Assembly (NCBI RefSeq): GCF_902635505.1
Contig: NC_045430.1
Coordinates: 277,992,181-278,056,180 of the forward strand
Length of the DNA stretch: 64,000 nt
From: Sarcophilus harrisii
Lineage: Eukaryota > Chordata > Mammalia > Dasyuromorphia > Dasyuridae
Reading direction: 5' to 3'
In this document: positions 32,816 through 44,555 of the stretch, piece after piece
Numbering within the stretch: position 1 is the stretch's first letter
How the letters are laid out: the number at the start of each line of letters is the position of its first letter
Position numbers and translations under genes: made by a program
Notes under the pieces: model-generated
The model's input: only the letters and a program-made list of their open reading frames with translations
Told to the model about the DNA's origin: nothing
The model's database searches: none

Positions 32816-33527
32816 GGCTAACCTCTTCTAAAGTGACTTTAGAAGCATCTTGGAATGAATTGCCTCTCAAGTGTAAATACATTTTATTCAAAACACAAAC
32901 AAAAATTAAAGAAATATGCCGGTGAATGCCTGACATCCTATCATGCATGACTGGGTTTGACTATTGGAAAGCCAAACCAAATGTCTCATTTACATGTTTT
33001 CCCCTGTCCAAAATGCCTAAGAACAAAGGGAAATGTAAACGGGATGTTTCTAGCCTGAAGTCCATTCATCAAATGGAATCTCTTGTGAAAGATGATTCTG
33101 AATTTTGGGGAGTCAAATGGATCTTTGCCAAGGGATAAAGAAAGGACAACCAGAGAGCAACAATCTCCAGTGGGATCTTAACACCCAGATGGGACACATT
33201 TCCTCCAGAGATCTGTAGAAATGAGTTTCACAGATCAATTAGTAAGCTCAGATTTGATTAAAACAAAACAACAACAAAAAACAGTAATGTTTATAGAGAC
33301 AAGTGGCAGGCTACTAGGGTAGGAAACTGTATACACTTTCAGAAATAATTACTTTATTACTTGTATCTGCTTAGTTGTTTTTCTTTGTTACTAGGAAAAG
33401 TTGAGTTGAGGGGGGTGGGACAGAATATGAAAATATTTCCAGAAAAAAAATTTACAATATAAAAAAGGGTTCAATGAATCTTATTAAGAACAACAAAACT
33501 GCAGATTTCTGTACCCATCGATCAACT
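32816..33527. other. Unassigned sequence
   Basis: No repeat family or exon recognised in ~710 bp. Confidence 0.35.
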
Positions 33528-33610
33528 TAGCCAGCATTTATTAAGCACCTACTGCATGCCAAGTACTATACTATCTTAGTACTATCCTGGCCATACAGAG
33601 TACCTCTTAG
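33528..33610 (-). mobile_element. L2 LINE 3' end
   Basis: 'agcatttattaagcacctac' and 'tgcatgccaagtactatact' are reverse-strand L2 3' UTR. Confidence 0.7.
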
Positions 33611-34250
33611 GTAAAGAAAAGATGATTCTCCTGGAATAAAAGGTCAGCTAATATGTTCATCCTTGATTTCTCATGACCAGTCTTCGACTTAGAACTTCTG
33701 ATGGATGATCCAGAGGCTTCCATCTTTATGGTTCAGGAACAATTCAGTCCCCAAGTCTCTCCTTGGGGCAGGACCAGAAATCAGAGTTCAGTCTTTATTT
33801 GCATGATCAAAGAAGCAAATTGTAAAAACTGCAGCTTCCATATGAAACTAATATCCCCCTTGAAGGAGCTGCTGGAAAGATTTGGTCCAATTATAATAGA
33901 AGCCGAATTCCCAAGCTTCTCACAGTAGCGAGATTGTACTTCAGCAACGGGAGCCAAGTACAACGGCCTTGTCTTGGCAACACCGCTGCTTGAGTTGCCT
34001 GTCTCCATTTTCTTTGAGAAGCCCAGGACTGGTAAATGGTTCAACGATTGAATGTCTACACTGATTAAATCGATTCAACAGTCTCTGAGACTACAGAGAA
34101 TCTACAAGGGAGTTGGTATTTTACTGGCAGGCTGATCCATTTTTCTTTGAATAACTCATATTCCAGCCACCCAGTGAGTTATTCCAAGAGACTAATATTA
34201 ACAAAAAATAATAAGAAAAGACAGGTTCCCCATATCTGCCATTATTATTT
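33611..34250. other. Non-repeat block with retained CpGs
   Basis: No repeat recognised. Between 33900 and 34060 several CpGs survive, and an inverted pair 'ggcaac' (33976-33981) and 'gttgcc' (33994-33999) recalls RFX-type half sites with too long a spacer. Overlapping frames of 75 and 87 codons on opposite strands are unrecognisable. Confidence 0.35.
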
Positions 34251-34251
34251 G

Positions 34252-34345
34252 AAATCAATGTAACAAGTATATATTAACAGCCTACTATGTGTCAGTAGTA
34301 TACTAGAAATGCAGCAGAGATATAATAAAGCTTACTCTCCAAAGC
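34252..34345 (-). mobile_element. L2 LINE 3' end
   Basis: 'aacaagtatatattaacagc', 'ctactatgtgtcagtagtat' and 'aataaagcttactctcc' keep the reverse L2 3' UTR order. Confidence 0.6.
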
Positions 34346-34565
34346 CTATTTTCTCAAGTTCTATCTGTGACTTTATTAGTTGCATGTTCTCGATAATCAA
34401 TTAACTCAGTTGCCTTCAGTATGGGTTTTCTGTAAAACAGGCATATTATTAGCAATACCTACACCTTCCAGGATTTGAAGATGAAATCGAACCAGGAAAA
34501 GTACTTTCCAAAGCTTGGGATGCTCTACAAATGTTAGCTTATGACATCGTCAACACACTGCCCTT
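34346..34565 (+). mobile_element. Decayed MIR SINE
   Basis: 'tgccttcagtatgggttttc', 'tgtaaaacaggcatattatt' and 'gctctacaaatgttagctta' follow the sense MIR order. Confidence 0.6.
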
Positions 34566-34834
34566 GGTTTGAAGGGTTAGTACTTAAAATGGATAATAGA
34601 GACACTGAATTCCAGTTTGGGTTCTTCCACTTACTCTTTTAGGATCTCCAGAGGTGACAGAGTCCCAGTCTGTTAGTGGAAATTAGTGATATCTCAGAGA
34701 TGGTCACTGGATGAAATAGATAATAAGCTCTAAAATCCAGTTGGACATGAATTTCAAGCTATTATGAAATATCAACTGCTCAAGAGATATTTCACATTTA
34801 TTTTATATTACTTATACTTGACATATCAGCTCCT

Positions 34835-34905
34835 AGCTCACAGTAGGTACTTGACAATACACAGTAGGTACTTGAATATTTTTGTTGAATTAATTAATTC
34901 ATGGG
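34835..34905 (+). mobile_element. L2 LINE 3' terminus
   Basis: 'tagctcacagtaggtacttg' and 'atttttgttgaattaattaa' match the L2 end; an 18-bp part is repeated in tandem ('acagtaggtacttga' occurs twice). Confidence 0.6.
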
Positions 34906-35104
34906 AATTGATGGGAAAAGAAAAAGCAGTGTGGTAATGGGGAGGGGGAGCTCAGGTGAGGGTCGGTGACCATCTGCAATAGACTGGCATGACTTCTAGT
35001 AGGACAGTGACTGAAGCACATAGAAGAATGACCTAGAAACCACTGATTAGGCTCTGCAACCCCAATTTGTGCTCCTTGAAAAGAGTTGTGGCTCATGAAC
35101 CATA

Positions 35105-35310
35105 AATATTTTGTCACTTGATTTTCACAACAACCCCAAGAAATAGGTATTATTAATTTTATCCACTTTATATTTGAGGAAACTGAGACAGAGAACGCTT
35201 AAAGGACTCACTCAAATTCACATACCTAGTTAAGTATATGAGACTAAAATTGAATTCAAATCTTCTGACTGCAGGCCCAGCACTCTAAAGCATTGAGATG
35301 CCAAAGTAGA
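35105..35310 (-). mobile_element. MIR SINE
   Basis: 'ttgattttcacaacaacccc', 'atttgaggaaactgagacag' and 'tgcaggcccagcactctaaa' follow the reverse-strand MIR/THER. Confidence 0.75.
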
Positions 35311-35330
35311 AACAAATTAATAATGCATTA

Positions 35331-35356
35331 AAAAAAAAAAAAAAAAAAAAAAAAAC
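35331..35356. repeat. Poly(A) tract
   Basis: About 26 consecutive A between a MIR and an L2 fragment. Confidence 0.92.
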
Positions 35357-35364
35357 ATGATACA

Positions 35365-35470
35365 CTCTACTTCAAGGGATTTATGTTGAACTGGGAAGGG
35401 ATAAAGATGATTTGTACATAGACCCATTAATATAGAAAGTAAAAGAAATAAATAAAAGATTCAGACAAAG
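35365..35470 (-). mobile_element. L2 LINE fragment
   Basis: 'acttcaagggatttatgttg' and 'gacccattaatatagaaagt' resemble the reverse L2 3' region (ctcaaggagcttatgttctaatggg). Confidence 0.5.
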
Positions 35471-35519
35471 TGTTCTGGGCACATTTGGGATGACCAAATT
35501 GGGATTTCCATGACCAAAT

Positions 35520-35705
35520 TTCCATCAGGATGAAAAAGGCACTGATTTTGGAAACTCAGGTCCCAGGTTCAGATCCATTCACTACCTATTTGAACTTGGG
35601 CAAGCTCCTTCCTTTGTGGGCTTCAGTTTCTTTATCTCTAAAATGACCATTGGACTTGATGACCTCTAAGATCTAATTCTTGCTTGCTGAGCCTCTGAAT
35701 AATTT
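35520..35705 (+). mobile_element. MIR/THER SINE
   Basis: 'tcccaggttcagatccattc', 'gaacttgggcaagctccttc' and 'tctaaaatgaccattggact' follow the sense MIR. Confidence 0.75.
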
Positions 35706-35744
35706 CCTTTGGAAAGGCTGCCAATATGAGCCCAGTAACTGATT

Positions 35745-35895
35745 TCTAAAGATGAGCCTTATTCATCTAAGTTGTTCTGCACCTTAGTTTCCTCTTCTGT
35801 AAAATGGGAGGAATAATTTCTATAGGACTTGTTTCATTAGGTTGTTGAGGAATAAATGATGTAATTTAAAGAAAGTCTTTGGAAAAATCTCAAAT
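35745..35895 (+). mobile_element. MIR SINE 3' part
   Basis: 'caccttagtttcctcttctg', 'taaaatgggaggaataattt' and 'aggttgttgaggaataaatg' are MIR core and tail in sense. Confidence 0.7.
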
Positions 35896-35904
35896 CACGA
35901 TGTT

Positions 35905-36110
35905 AATTTTAATTGTACTATCATCATTGTTATCATCTCTATCATTCTCATTCTCCTTCCCTTCTTCCTCATCTTCCTCCTTCTCCCATCATCTCTATCA
36001 TCATTGTTATTATCACTATCATCATCATCCTTCTCCCCCTCCTTCTCCTCTTCCTCCTTATCCCATCATATCTTGTGATCTTCATCTTATCAGCCACTTC
36101 CAACATCATC
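35905..36110. repeat. Pyrimidine-rich (ATC/TTC/TCC) low-complexity region
   Basis: Imperfect TCATCA, TTCTCC and CTTCCT units on the plus strand. Open frames across it are compositional artefacts. Confidence 0.88.
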
Positions 36111-37485
36111 TCATTTATGAAAGCTAGCCTTACCTCTCCAGTCTTTGTTTAATACCTTCCTTCAATGTAGTTCATAATCCCTCCAATGATTTTCATTCCA
36201 AGAAATTCTTGACTTTCCATAAATCTTTCAGAAAGATATGTACCCAACACCCTAAAGGCCATGATGTAGTTCTTTTAACATTTTGAGAGTATCAGGACAA
36301 CTGGATCATCCATTTCTTATCTCATGCAGCACTTACCTCCTTTTTCAATCATACACAAACAAATACAATCCAACCAAAATTAATCAAACAAATATTTATG
36401 AAGCTCATATCTAGGGTTATCTATATTTAATTTTTGCTTCCCCAAAATTTTATTGGAAATTAATCATAATACAGAAAGCATTTTCATAGATTTTGTAATC
36501 TGTATGTGGAACCATTCTAAGATGTAGTTCATCAGATCTCTTGAATGAAGTGTATATATATTACCAATATACACATAAGCTATTTTTTACAGTGTACATA
36601 CCCTGTAATTCAGAAGACCAGCTTGAAGTAACATTTTTCATATTTGCTTCTCATTTATACTACTCAATGCACAGAAGAGTAAAAAAAAAAAAAAACAAAA
36701 AAAAAAACAGGAAATTAGAGGAGTCTGTCAGTCTGACTACTGTTTTATGCTTATTCTTTGAAGCAATTAGAAAGTAGAAATATTGAGAAAGAACCCAATA
36801 ATTTTTCGGCAAACCAAGGCCATGCCTTGGAAGAGTACAAAAAATACTCTGAGAGATGGAACAAAATACATTTCCACAGAGCTATGGCTTCCACTTAAAA
36901 CAGAGAACATTGCTGATGGTTTTGGCGAAATTGACTTCAACTTCCGTGAAATAGTTTTATGAAGTTTTGACCAAGTATTTCTTCTTCTCAGCATTTGACT
37001 CAAAATATTTGAATTTGTCCCAAAGGTTAAACTTAATATTTTCATTTCTATACCACAGAATGTGACAATTAATTTAAATCACATATCATATTGTAGTTTT
37101 GTTGTTTCTTAGGGGTTGGCCTTTGGCCTTTTCTCTTACTTAGAAAGAGGTTCCACTTTAAATTAGCACGATAAAAGAAGAGAGCTCCTAAAACCAGGAT
37201 CAACAATTAAAAACCTTCAAAAGATTCAAATCTCCTTCTGAAGTAGCAATAGAAGAGATCAATTTCTGGGTATTTTGAAGAAGAGTTTCCTTCCAAACCT
37301 CCAAAATTACTGTTTCTGGATTTTTATTTTCTTTTACCAAATTTGATACTAATTTCTGGGAGAAAATTGCATTAATATCACTATTTTTATGATTTCAAAA
37401 AAAATTTTATATTTTCTATATATTAATGATCAAAAGTCTCATCATTTCATTTTTACATAGATCATATAAAAAGGAGGACCATATT
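36111..37485. other. Unassigned AT-rich sequence
   Basis: Contains two A tracts (36681-36694 and 36700-36709). No family or exon recognised. Products of the frames at 36541-36777 (+) and 36767-37045 (-) are unrecognisable. Confidence 0.4.
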
Positions 37486-37489
37486 AGCT

Positions 37490-37680
37490 GACAAATATGT
37501 ATTAAGTATGTACTATATGCCAGATTAAAAACAAAAACAAAACCTGTCCCAAGCTAAAAGTTCAGACACACAAAAAAATTAAAAATTAAATAAAAAAACT
37601 GCCTTTTCAGGAGAATACATTCTAATTTGAGAGACAAATATGCAAATTAGGTAGATATGCAATATACAGAACTTTGCTAG
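37490..37680 (-). mobile_element. L2 LINE 3' end
   Basis: 'tattaagtatgtactatatg', 'ggagaatacattctaatttg' and 'gagacaaatatgcaaattag' follow the reverse L2, with an A-rich insertion in the middle. Confidence 0.68.
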
Positions 37681-37684
37681 AAGG

Positions 37685-37940
37685 TAATAATAGTAGTAGT
37701 TAACAGTTATATCTCACTATGTTCTAGGCACTATTTCAAATACTTTAGAATTATTATTTCATTTCATTCTACTAATGATCCCAGGAGTATGTGCTATTAT
37801 TATCATCCCCATTTTATATATGGGGATACTGAAGCAAATAGAGATTGACTGATTTGCCCAGGATTACACAGCTAATAAGCATCTGAAGAAGGACTCAGGT
37901 CTTCCTGATGTCAATCCTGGAGCTCTCTCCATTGTAACAC
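37685..37940 (-). mobile_element. Near-complete MIR/THER SINE
   Basis: 'tatgttctaggcactatttc', 'atcatccccattttatatat', 'tttgcccaggattacacagc' and 'ctggagctctctccattgta' follow the reverse-strand THER order. Confidence 0.82.
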
Positions 37941-39474
37941 TCAATAAACTCTAACTAATCTTGAATTAGTATATCCTATACTTCATGCCTCATCAAACAC
38001 TATTTTCTCTATCTGTCTGGGGATGGTGGTTTCTGCTGATGTAGTAATGTCTTAAGAAAGTCTGCAATAGAAAAATCAGAATTCTGATGGTATGATCAGA
38101 AGCTCTCTTACTGGAGAATCACAGATTTGGAGCTCATCCTCTCATTTTGCAGAGAAGGGCCACAAGGGAAGAAAGGGCAGGGGATTTCCAAAGCTTACAG
38201 GGATTGTCTGAAACAATACTGCCTTCCCATGCTTTCTTCTATGGGTCCAGAACCAGCAGGTCTGGACATACTTCAAAGACCTTTGAATGGCTTCCTCATG
38301 TTGGCCAAACATATTCATAAAGTAGGAATATGTTGATTAAAAAAAAAAAAACTTGTAATAATGACCAGCTCAGGTGTAGACAAAAAGTCTATAATGATCC
38401 TCATGGTCACTCTATGTCAACACCAGGGACAGCAGAGAGAAGCAACCAGAGACCCAGGGCCTTTAGACTGAGCTATGAAGTTACTAAATAAATCTGAAGA
38501 TAGACTCATATATTTGTCTAGGCCATGATACTGGAAAGTGCCCATTTAATAAGGGCCTTGTGTACAATCGCATGTGTTTATATCTACACATGAATTATTG
38601 ATTTGATGGGTGAATATACTTATTTATTAATTTACCATCATGCTTATTTCACTGTGTTCTGTGCCATGTTCATGCCAAGGAATGTCTGTTGATGGTTGTG
38701 CATTTCTGCCACTGCTTATAATGAACAGTTATTTTATATATGCCCTATTGATAGGGTTCTTGATACAGCTGGCCAGTTTAACTTTGCTAGTTGGCCATGA
38801 CCCAATTGATCTTTGTAAGGACCATAAGGAGTTCTGGCCCAAGAAAGAAATGCAATAACATTCTCAAATCCATTGGGAAGAGACTCTGCTGGAGATCTAT
38901 ACCCTACCCTGAATGAGAAGAGGGTGGAATTAATGAGACTAGGATAGAAAGGAGCTGGAGCCATCTGAATCTTCTCAGAATTTCTTTGAGTTTCTTCAGT
39001 CTCTTAAAAGCCTCTTTGATCCCAACAGTCTCTGTAGGTTTCTTCAGGTCTCTTACATCTTGTGCATCTCTGCAGTTGCTTTAGGTGTTACTGGCTTCCA
39101 ACTCTGAGAAGTTGAATGATGCAATTCCCCTTCAGGTTGCTGAAGGGAGAATAAGATTGGGAAAAAGCTGATGTGAATAGATCATGTCTATCTATAGCTT
39201 GCTACACTGGAGACTTTGGAGAATTTCCACTTAAAGAGATCTGGGATTTTCTCTGCAATGACTATGTAGTATCTTATATTCTCCTGTGTATACCTTGTCT
39301 AATTACTACTTTGCTAGGGACTTGGCTAAATGGGTATTTTTGTTGCTTCCTATGGGTGTTCACTTTGGAATTGGTATTTGCCAGATAGCTTTGAATATAA
39401 ACCTTGACTCTTCCTTTCCCCAAGAAAGAATAATGATTAGAAAGGTATCTTGATCCCAAAAACCAAATCCCTGG
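37941..39474. other. Unassigned 1.5 kb stretch
   Basis: An A12 tract at 38339-38350. No family or exon recognised; 38640-39400 has many open frames of 70-97 codons on both strands, none recognisable. Confidence 0.35.
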
Positions 39475-39476
39475 AA

Positions 39477-39680
39477 TAGGGGTGGGGAACCTCCAGCCCT
39501 TAGACAATATAAGCCTGCAAAATTGTTCCTCAACCCAAGGCAATGATGAATTTAAAGCTAAATACAACTTCTATTGCTTAAGTTTTATAAATTGACAAGT
39601 TTGTATGGCCCCTGAATGATGTTATAAATATTCAAATGGTCTTTGACAAAAAAAAAAAAAAAAAGAAAAGGTACCCTAGA
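39477..39680. mobile_element. Small hAT-like non-autonomous DNA element
   Basis: The left end 'aggggtggggaacctccagc' matches the (c)aggggtggggaacctccggcc end of mammalian hAT-derived elements. The right end 'aaaaggtaccctag' is a decayed inverted copy. The interior 'gtatggcccctgaatgatgt' and 'tcaaatggtctttgaca' fits the same class. An A tract (39648-39664) interrupts the right part. Confidence 0.55.
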
Positions 39681-40468
39681 TTAACAATATATAGTTCTGG
39701 GTCCTTACCCCTTCTGTCTGAAGAGAGCAGAGTGGTCAACCTTCTCACCAGGAGTTCCTGCTTCCTCTCCTGGCAGGAAATAAAAGCTACCCTGGAGAAG
39801 TATGGGAGGAACAAGTGGAATCTTCCATTATCCTGGAGGATGTGATCCTTGTAGATATGGTACACAAAGACACACCTATGCACATGGTGGGCAGTCTCAA
39901 ACACATAAGTAGATTCACATCTTGGCCACAACTAAACTCTTCAGTAAGGATCCAGAAGCTTTACCTGGTTCTCTCTTTAGTGTACTCTCCCACAATCTCT
40001 CTGATAACCCAGATAATATTGTGGCTGTGACCAAAATTGAGCACAGTGAACATTCTCTTTTTTCTCTTATGAGCCCTGACTAGTTGAAGTATATGCACAA
40101 GGCTGCTTCATTTCCACTGCTCCCAGACACCCAGCATAGAAGACTCCTTTTGGGGCATCTCCAAGCTTGAATGTGATGGCTTGGAGCTGTGAGCATGTGC
40201 TCCAGCTTCCACACCCCACTGGTCCTTTCCCACTGGACTGGCATCCCCTCCCATGGAGCCCGGGAATCCCTGCCCTGATCAAATTAAAGTCTCAGCATGA
40301 CTTAAGCTTTACTTTCATTTTTCAAAATGTTCTGGGTTTGGCAAATCACTTTTGGTTAAGTATCAAAAACCGGCACAATACTCCAAAAAGGAGACAGAAA
40401 ACCCAGACAATCTAGATGTGGACAAAACAATGGTTCTTTCTTGTTCTTTCAAGAAAGAGCCATTCCCC

Positions 40469-40475
<7 letters not shown>
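39681..40475. other. Unassigned sequence
   Basis: No recognised repeat; GC is above average at 40100-40290. Open frames have unrecognisable products. Confidence 0.35.
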
Positions 40476-40524
<49 letters not shown>

Positions 40525-40527
40525 ATG
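40476..40527. repeat. (CT)n(TG)n microsatellite
   Basis: CT units to about 40513, then TG units. Confidence 0.95.
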
Positions 40528-40639
40528 TGATTCATTGATTCAGAGTCACTTCATTTAAAAAATAAATAAATAAAAGATGTATTGCCCAGTGTACACGAAT
40601 TTTGCCAACTTGGCTTGATATTCATCAGAAAATAGATTC

Positions 40640-40760
40640 CTGTAGTGTAATCCCCTAATTTTATGATAAAATAACAATAGAAAGTGACTTGTCTGAGGTC
40701 ATATAGAAAGGAAGCAGCAATCCAGGATTCAAAGCCTTCTCCAAAGATTCTAAATCCAAA
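40640..40760 (-). mobile_element. MIR SINE fragment
   Basis: 'cccctaattttatgataaaa', 'gacttgtctgaggtcatata' and 'ccaggattcaaagccttctc' follow the reverse MIR. Confidence 0.65.
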
Positions 40761-40797
40761 TCCAAATCGGCTGTTTGGTTTTAATTTTTGTCTTCAT

Positions 40798-40860
40798 ATT
40801 CCAAGAACTTGGCATGGGGAAGGTGCTTGGCAAGTGCTTGTTAATTTGAATTAAATTAGT
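40798..40860 (+). mobile_element. L2 LINE 3' terminus
   Basis: 'acttggcatggggaaggtgc' and 'ttggcaagtgcttgttaatt' resemble the L2 end. Confidence 0.5.
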
Positions 40861-42095
40861 ACCAGGATGATAGCAGCTTGTTTAGTAGAAATCTTCCTTT
40901 ACTCAATAGAAATAAATTTTATTTAGCACTTGAATGACAACTAAAGTACTTAAGAATTTTTTTGGGAAAAACAAACAAACAAAAAAAACCCAAACATTGT
41001 TCCCATCCCTTCTGCAAACATATTTATACTTCTAATTTGCTTTCATGAATTTCTTTCTTTCTTTCTTTCTTTCTTTTTTTTGTAAATAAAAGATAAATAA
41101 ATCCCAGTATAACTTCTACTGAATTATGATGATGATGATTTTGAAATTAAGTTTCCTTCTCCCAATTTGACTTCTTTTTCTGAATTTTCCAAGTCCAAGG
41201 CCTGTGACCTCTGGGATTTTAGTTGAGCTTTCATGAACAATCATACTTAAGCTCTCTGACCTTCTTGGGGAAATTTAGCCCTTGGGTCCCACTTCCTGAG
41301 ATGTTACAATTACATTTCCGGATTTCTTCACAACCCACACAGAAAGGTGAGGAATTCTTCTGAGGTCTTCTTAGGAATACTCTTTTGCCAATTTACAATT
41401 CAAATGAAAATCACTTTCCCTTTTGATCTGTTGGGGGAAGGCCGGGAGATTGATGGAATACAATGGTGTCTTTGTACTGGACCAGGCTAGAGGACTGTTA
41501 CAAAATGTGTTTTAGCATTGGCTAAGAGGCCAATGGAGACTTCCAGCCACATGTTTAAAAGAACAGGCAGGGGGAAAAAAGTGGCTTAAGTCAATTACAG
41601 CCCTCCTTCCTGAGCCATCTTGTGGGACCGATGTGCTACAATTATCCCATACTTCAGTCCAGGAGCCAGCCAAGTCTCCACTTAACATAGCTATGATTTT
41701 GAAATCTACTTACTCTGGAGACTGACCATAAGATCAACACACTGACAGAGCAACCGTTGGAAATTCCAAACATCCCTCAAACCCGAACCGTAATTATCCA
41801 GCCTGGAAGCCCAATGGGCAAGGGAAGCATCGGTCTCCTCTCCCCCCTTCCCCTTCCACTCAGTGCCCAGGACCCTGTCAGCACTCAATAAACACCAGAT
41901 AGAGCTTTGCACTGATGCTGCTTAACTCCAAGGGCCAAGATTCTCTCAGGCAAACAGAACTACTTAGAAGAATTTTGCAACTGAGCAGAGTATGTTTCTG
42001 AGACATCAGATGTGCATCCCAAAGGAGAGGGAAGGAAGAAAGATCCTACTGGGTGAGAGGAGTTCTAACCATCCCAAAATATTACAGCCCCCAAA
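40861..42095. other. Unassigned, mostly non-repeat sequence with a TTTC microsatellite
   Basis: (TTTC)n at 41051-41076. 41400-42060 has above-average GC and no recognised repeat, so it is a second-tier candidate for conserved non-coding DNA. No exon recognised. Confidence 0.4.
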
Positions 42096-42099
42096 TTTA

Positions 42100-42600
42100 G
42101 AATCCAGTGGAACCTAACAGATCACCGCCAATCATTACGCAAAGCATCAAAACCCCTTTTCAGAATCCTGACACATGGACACCGAGCTGCTCCTTGAACA
42201 CCTCCATGGACAGAAAAGTCACACTCTTGGAGCATCCCATTCTCCCTTGTGTCACCCGAAATTGCAAAGAAGCTTTCTTATGTCAATTCAAATTCTACCT
42301 TGCTGTGACTCCTGCTCATCATCCATCCTCTGGGCCTGAGGAGAATGTATTGGTCTGTTTTTCTACATAATCCTCCACATGTCTGAAGGTAGCAGTTATG
42401 GTCTTCTTCTTGGCCCAAGACTTCTCTTCTCCAGACTAAACATCTCTTGGTCTTTTGACAAATCCTTATAGGGCATGGGCTCAAGTTTCCTTGTTGTCCT
42501 GGCCAAATGTCTTTGTATACTCTTCTGATTGTCAGTGTCTCTTATCCTGCAAGGCCCACCATAGTATTCTAGTGAGGCTTCACCCAGGGAGAGAACAGCA
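42100..42600 (-). mobile_element. L3/CR1 LINE 3' region
   Basis: 'tgtcacccgaaattgcaaag', 'cttctcttctccagactaaa', 'acaaatccttatagggcatg' and 'ttgttgtcctggccaaatgt' follow the antisense CR1/L3 order (cttctccaggctaaacatcc ... cctcatatggcatgg). Confidence 0.75.
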
Positions 42601-42639
42601 GAAATCTTACCTTTCCCCATAATGGGGGAAAACTTTGTA

Positions 42640-42830
42640 AGCATCCTATGCATATATTTCCTCATCTAATCTTTATAACAATCCTGTGAAGTAGCTACTC
42701 CAGGTAACACCAAATTAAGAAAAGATACTGAATCTGAGAGCAATTAAGTGGCTTGTCCATAATCACTCAGGGTGTCCTATTTCTAAACTCAGGGCTTTGT
42801 CTACTGTACCATTTGGGGATGCTGTTGTTA
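42640..42830 (-). mobile_element. MIR SINE
   Basis: 'atctaatctttataacaatc', 'tcctgtgaagtagctactcc' and 'tggcttgtccataatcactc' follow the reverse-strand MIR. Confidence 0.7.
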
Positions 42831-42849
42831 TTAACACAGGCAATCTATG

Positions 42850-42975
42850 AATTGATGAATAAATATTTATGTTTTGCACTTATTATGTGCCAAGACTATG
42901 TCATAGTGCCCAGATTATGACTCAATGCTAGGCACTGGGGATACAAAAGGCAAATCTTCTGAACCAGAAACATCC
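42850..42975 (-). mobile_element. L2 LINE 3' end
   Basis: 'gatgaataaatatttatgtt', 'gcacttattatgtgccaaga' and 'aggcactggggatacaaaag' are reverse L2 3' UTR with an internal duplication of the 'tatg...ccaggcac' part. Confidence 0.7.
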
Positions 42976-43189
42976 TAATGAGATACATGAGCATTTTTTC
43001 TAACAGCCAAATCATTATAGTGACTGATATTGAACCAGCAGTCTGACAAAAACCTTATATCATTATCACATGACTTTCCATCTAGCCTAATCCTCAAACT
43101 TGACAAGTGTAGTTGACTAAAACAAAGCACAGATTTTGGGCCGGATGTGATGATAATCTTCACAACAGTTAAGCAGAAGGAGAGTGAAT

Positions 43190-43350
43190 TATCTCTGGAG
43201 TTAAAAGATGCATTTCCCCACCCTGGAGGAAGGCCTAGAAGCCTTCCACAAAGCCTAGATAGTTACTTTGGGGTGTCTCAAAGAGGAAATTCTTTTGTGA
43301 TCGGCCACACTGAAGGGATGATCAGCTATTTAACCTAACTAGAATGGAGA
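43190..43350 (+). mobile_element. L3/CR1-like 3' tail
   Basis: 'ccccaccctggaggaaggcc', 'ttccacaaagcctagatagt' and 'ggtgtctcaaagaggaaatt' follow the sense L3 3' tail pattern at low identity. Confidence 0.5.
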
Positions 43351-44555
43351 AAGAAGAGAACATATTGATACCTGCTCTGTATAGGTGGTTCAACCCCGAG
43401 ATTAATCCACTTAATTTATGTAGAATATTAGAAAAATTGGTGGGCAAGAGAAAGAAAGACATTCAATACGTATTTCTGATGGCTTTCTATACCCAGTATC
43501 TGTCATAGTTTCTTATGTATCATTGTTGCTTAATATATACCTAGTGATGGATTAATTGATGACACAGGAATTACCTAGGGGGAAAAAAAAGCATGGAATT
43601 ATTAACAGAGGGAGGTTGTAAATCATCATATGAGAATACTTTAAAACACAGTATCAATGGGAAATTCTTATCATCTTTCCATTCTCAGGGGAAAGAAATG
43701 TTTACTTGGCTTTCCCAGTAGATTAATCATAAAAGAATATATAAATAAGCAATTGTCAGAGGGAGGATTCTGGGAAGATTGTAGAATAGGTCAGTCAATG
43801 TCAACCTCTCCAGACTTCTTCCACAAACAGAACAAATGTATGCTTCAGAATGAACATAGACTGATAAGACACAAAAAAGACTTGGGGTAAAACAGGGGTT
43901 GTCCAGGTACAATCCAATATCTAAAGAAAGACCCTAGGCCAGGGATTAACCAGTGTGAAGTGCACACACTTCTAGGGTAACTCCACAGAAATTCCAAGTG
44001 GGGTCCCCTGGGGCTAGCTGGGTTTGGCTGGAGCCTCAGCAGGAACCACAGAAATTTTCATCTCCTGGACAGTGTGTGAAGTCCAATGCAGGCAGAATGA
44101 GGCAGCTGCTTAGGAACACCAAACCTGCTGTGTGGCAGAGATACAGCCCTAGGTGAGAAGGAACCAGCACGTTTAGAGTACAGAAGCTGGGGGGCAGGGA
44201 TGCTGCATGCTGTGGGCACTTGCAGAAGGGTGGATTTTTTGGTTTGGGGTTCCAGGTTAGAGAGATAAAGTGAAATTGGAGACACCATCCCCCAACCCCA
44301 TGATTAGAGGTGCTTACATTAATACTTCTTAATAAAAAAAAAAATTGGCAAAGAAGAACTCAACCATAGAAACTTACTACTTACTATGGGAATAAGGAAG
44401 AACAGGATTCATCTTCAGAGGAGGACACTGAAGTTAAAAAAAAAAGGGGGGGGAGGGGTCTTCTTTTACCACAAAGAATAATGTTAAATGGCTCCTTGCA
44501 GAGAGAGAATTTATAGAAGAATTCAAAAAAAAAAATTAAAAATCAAATGAGAGAC

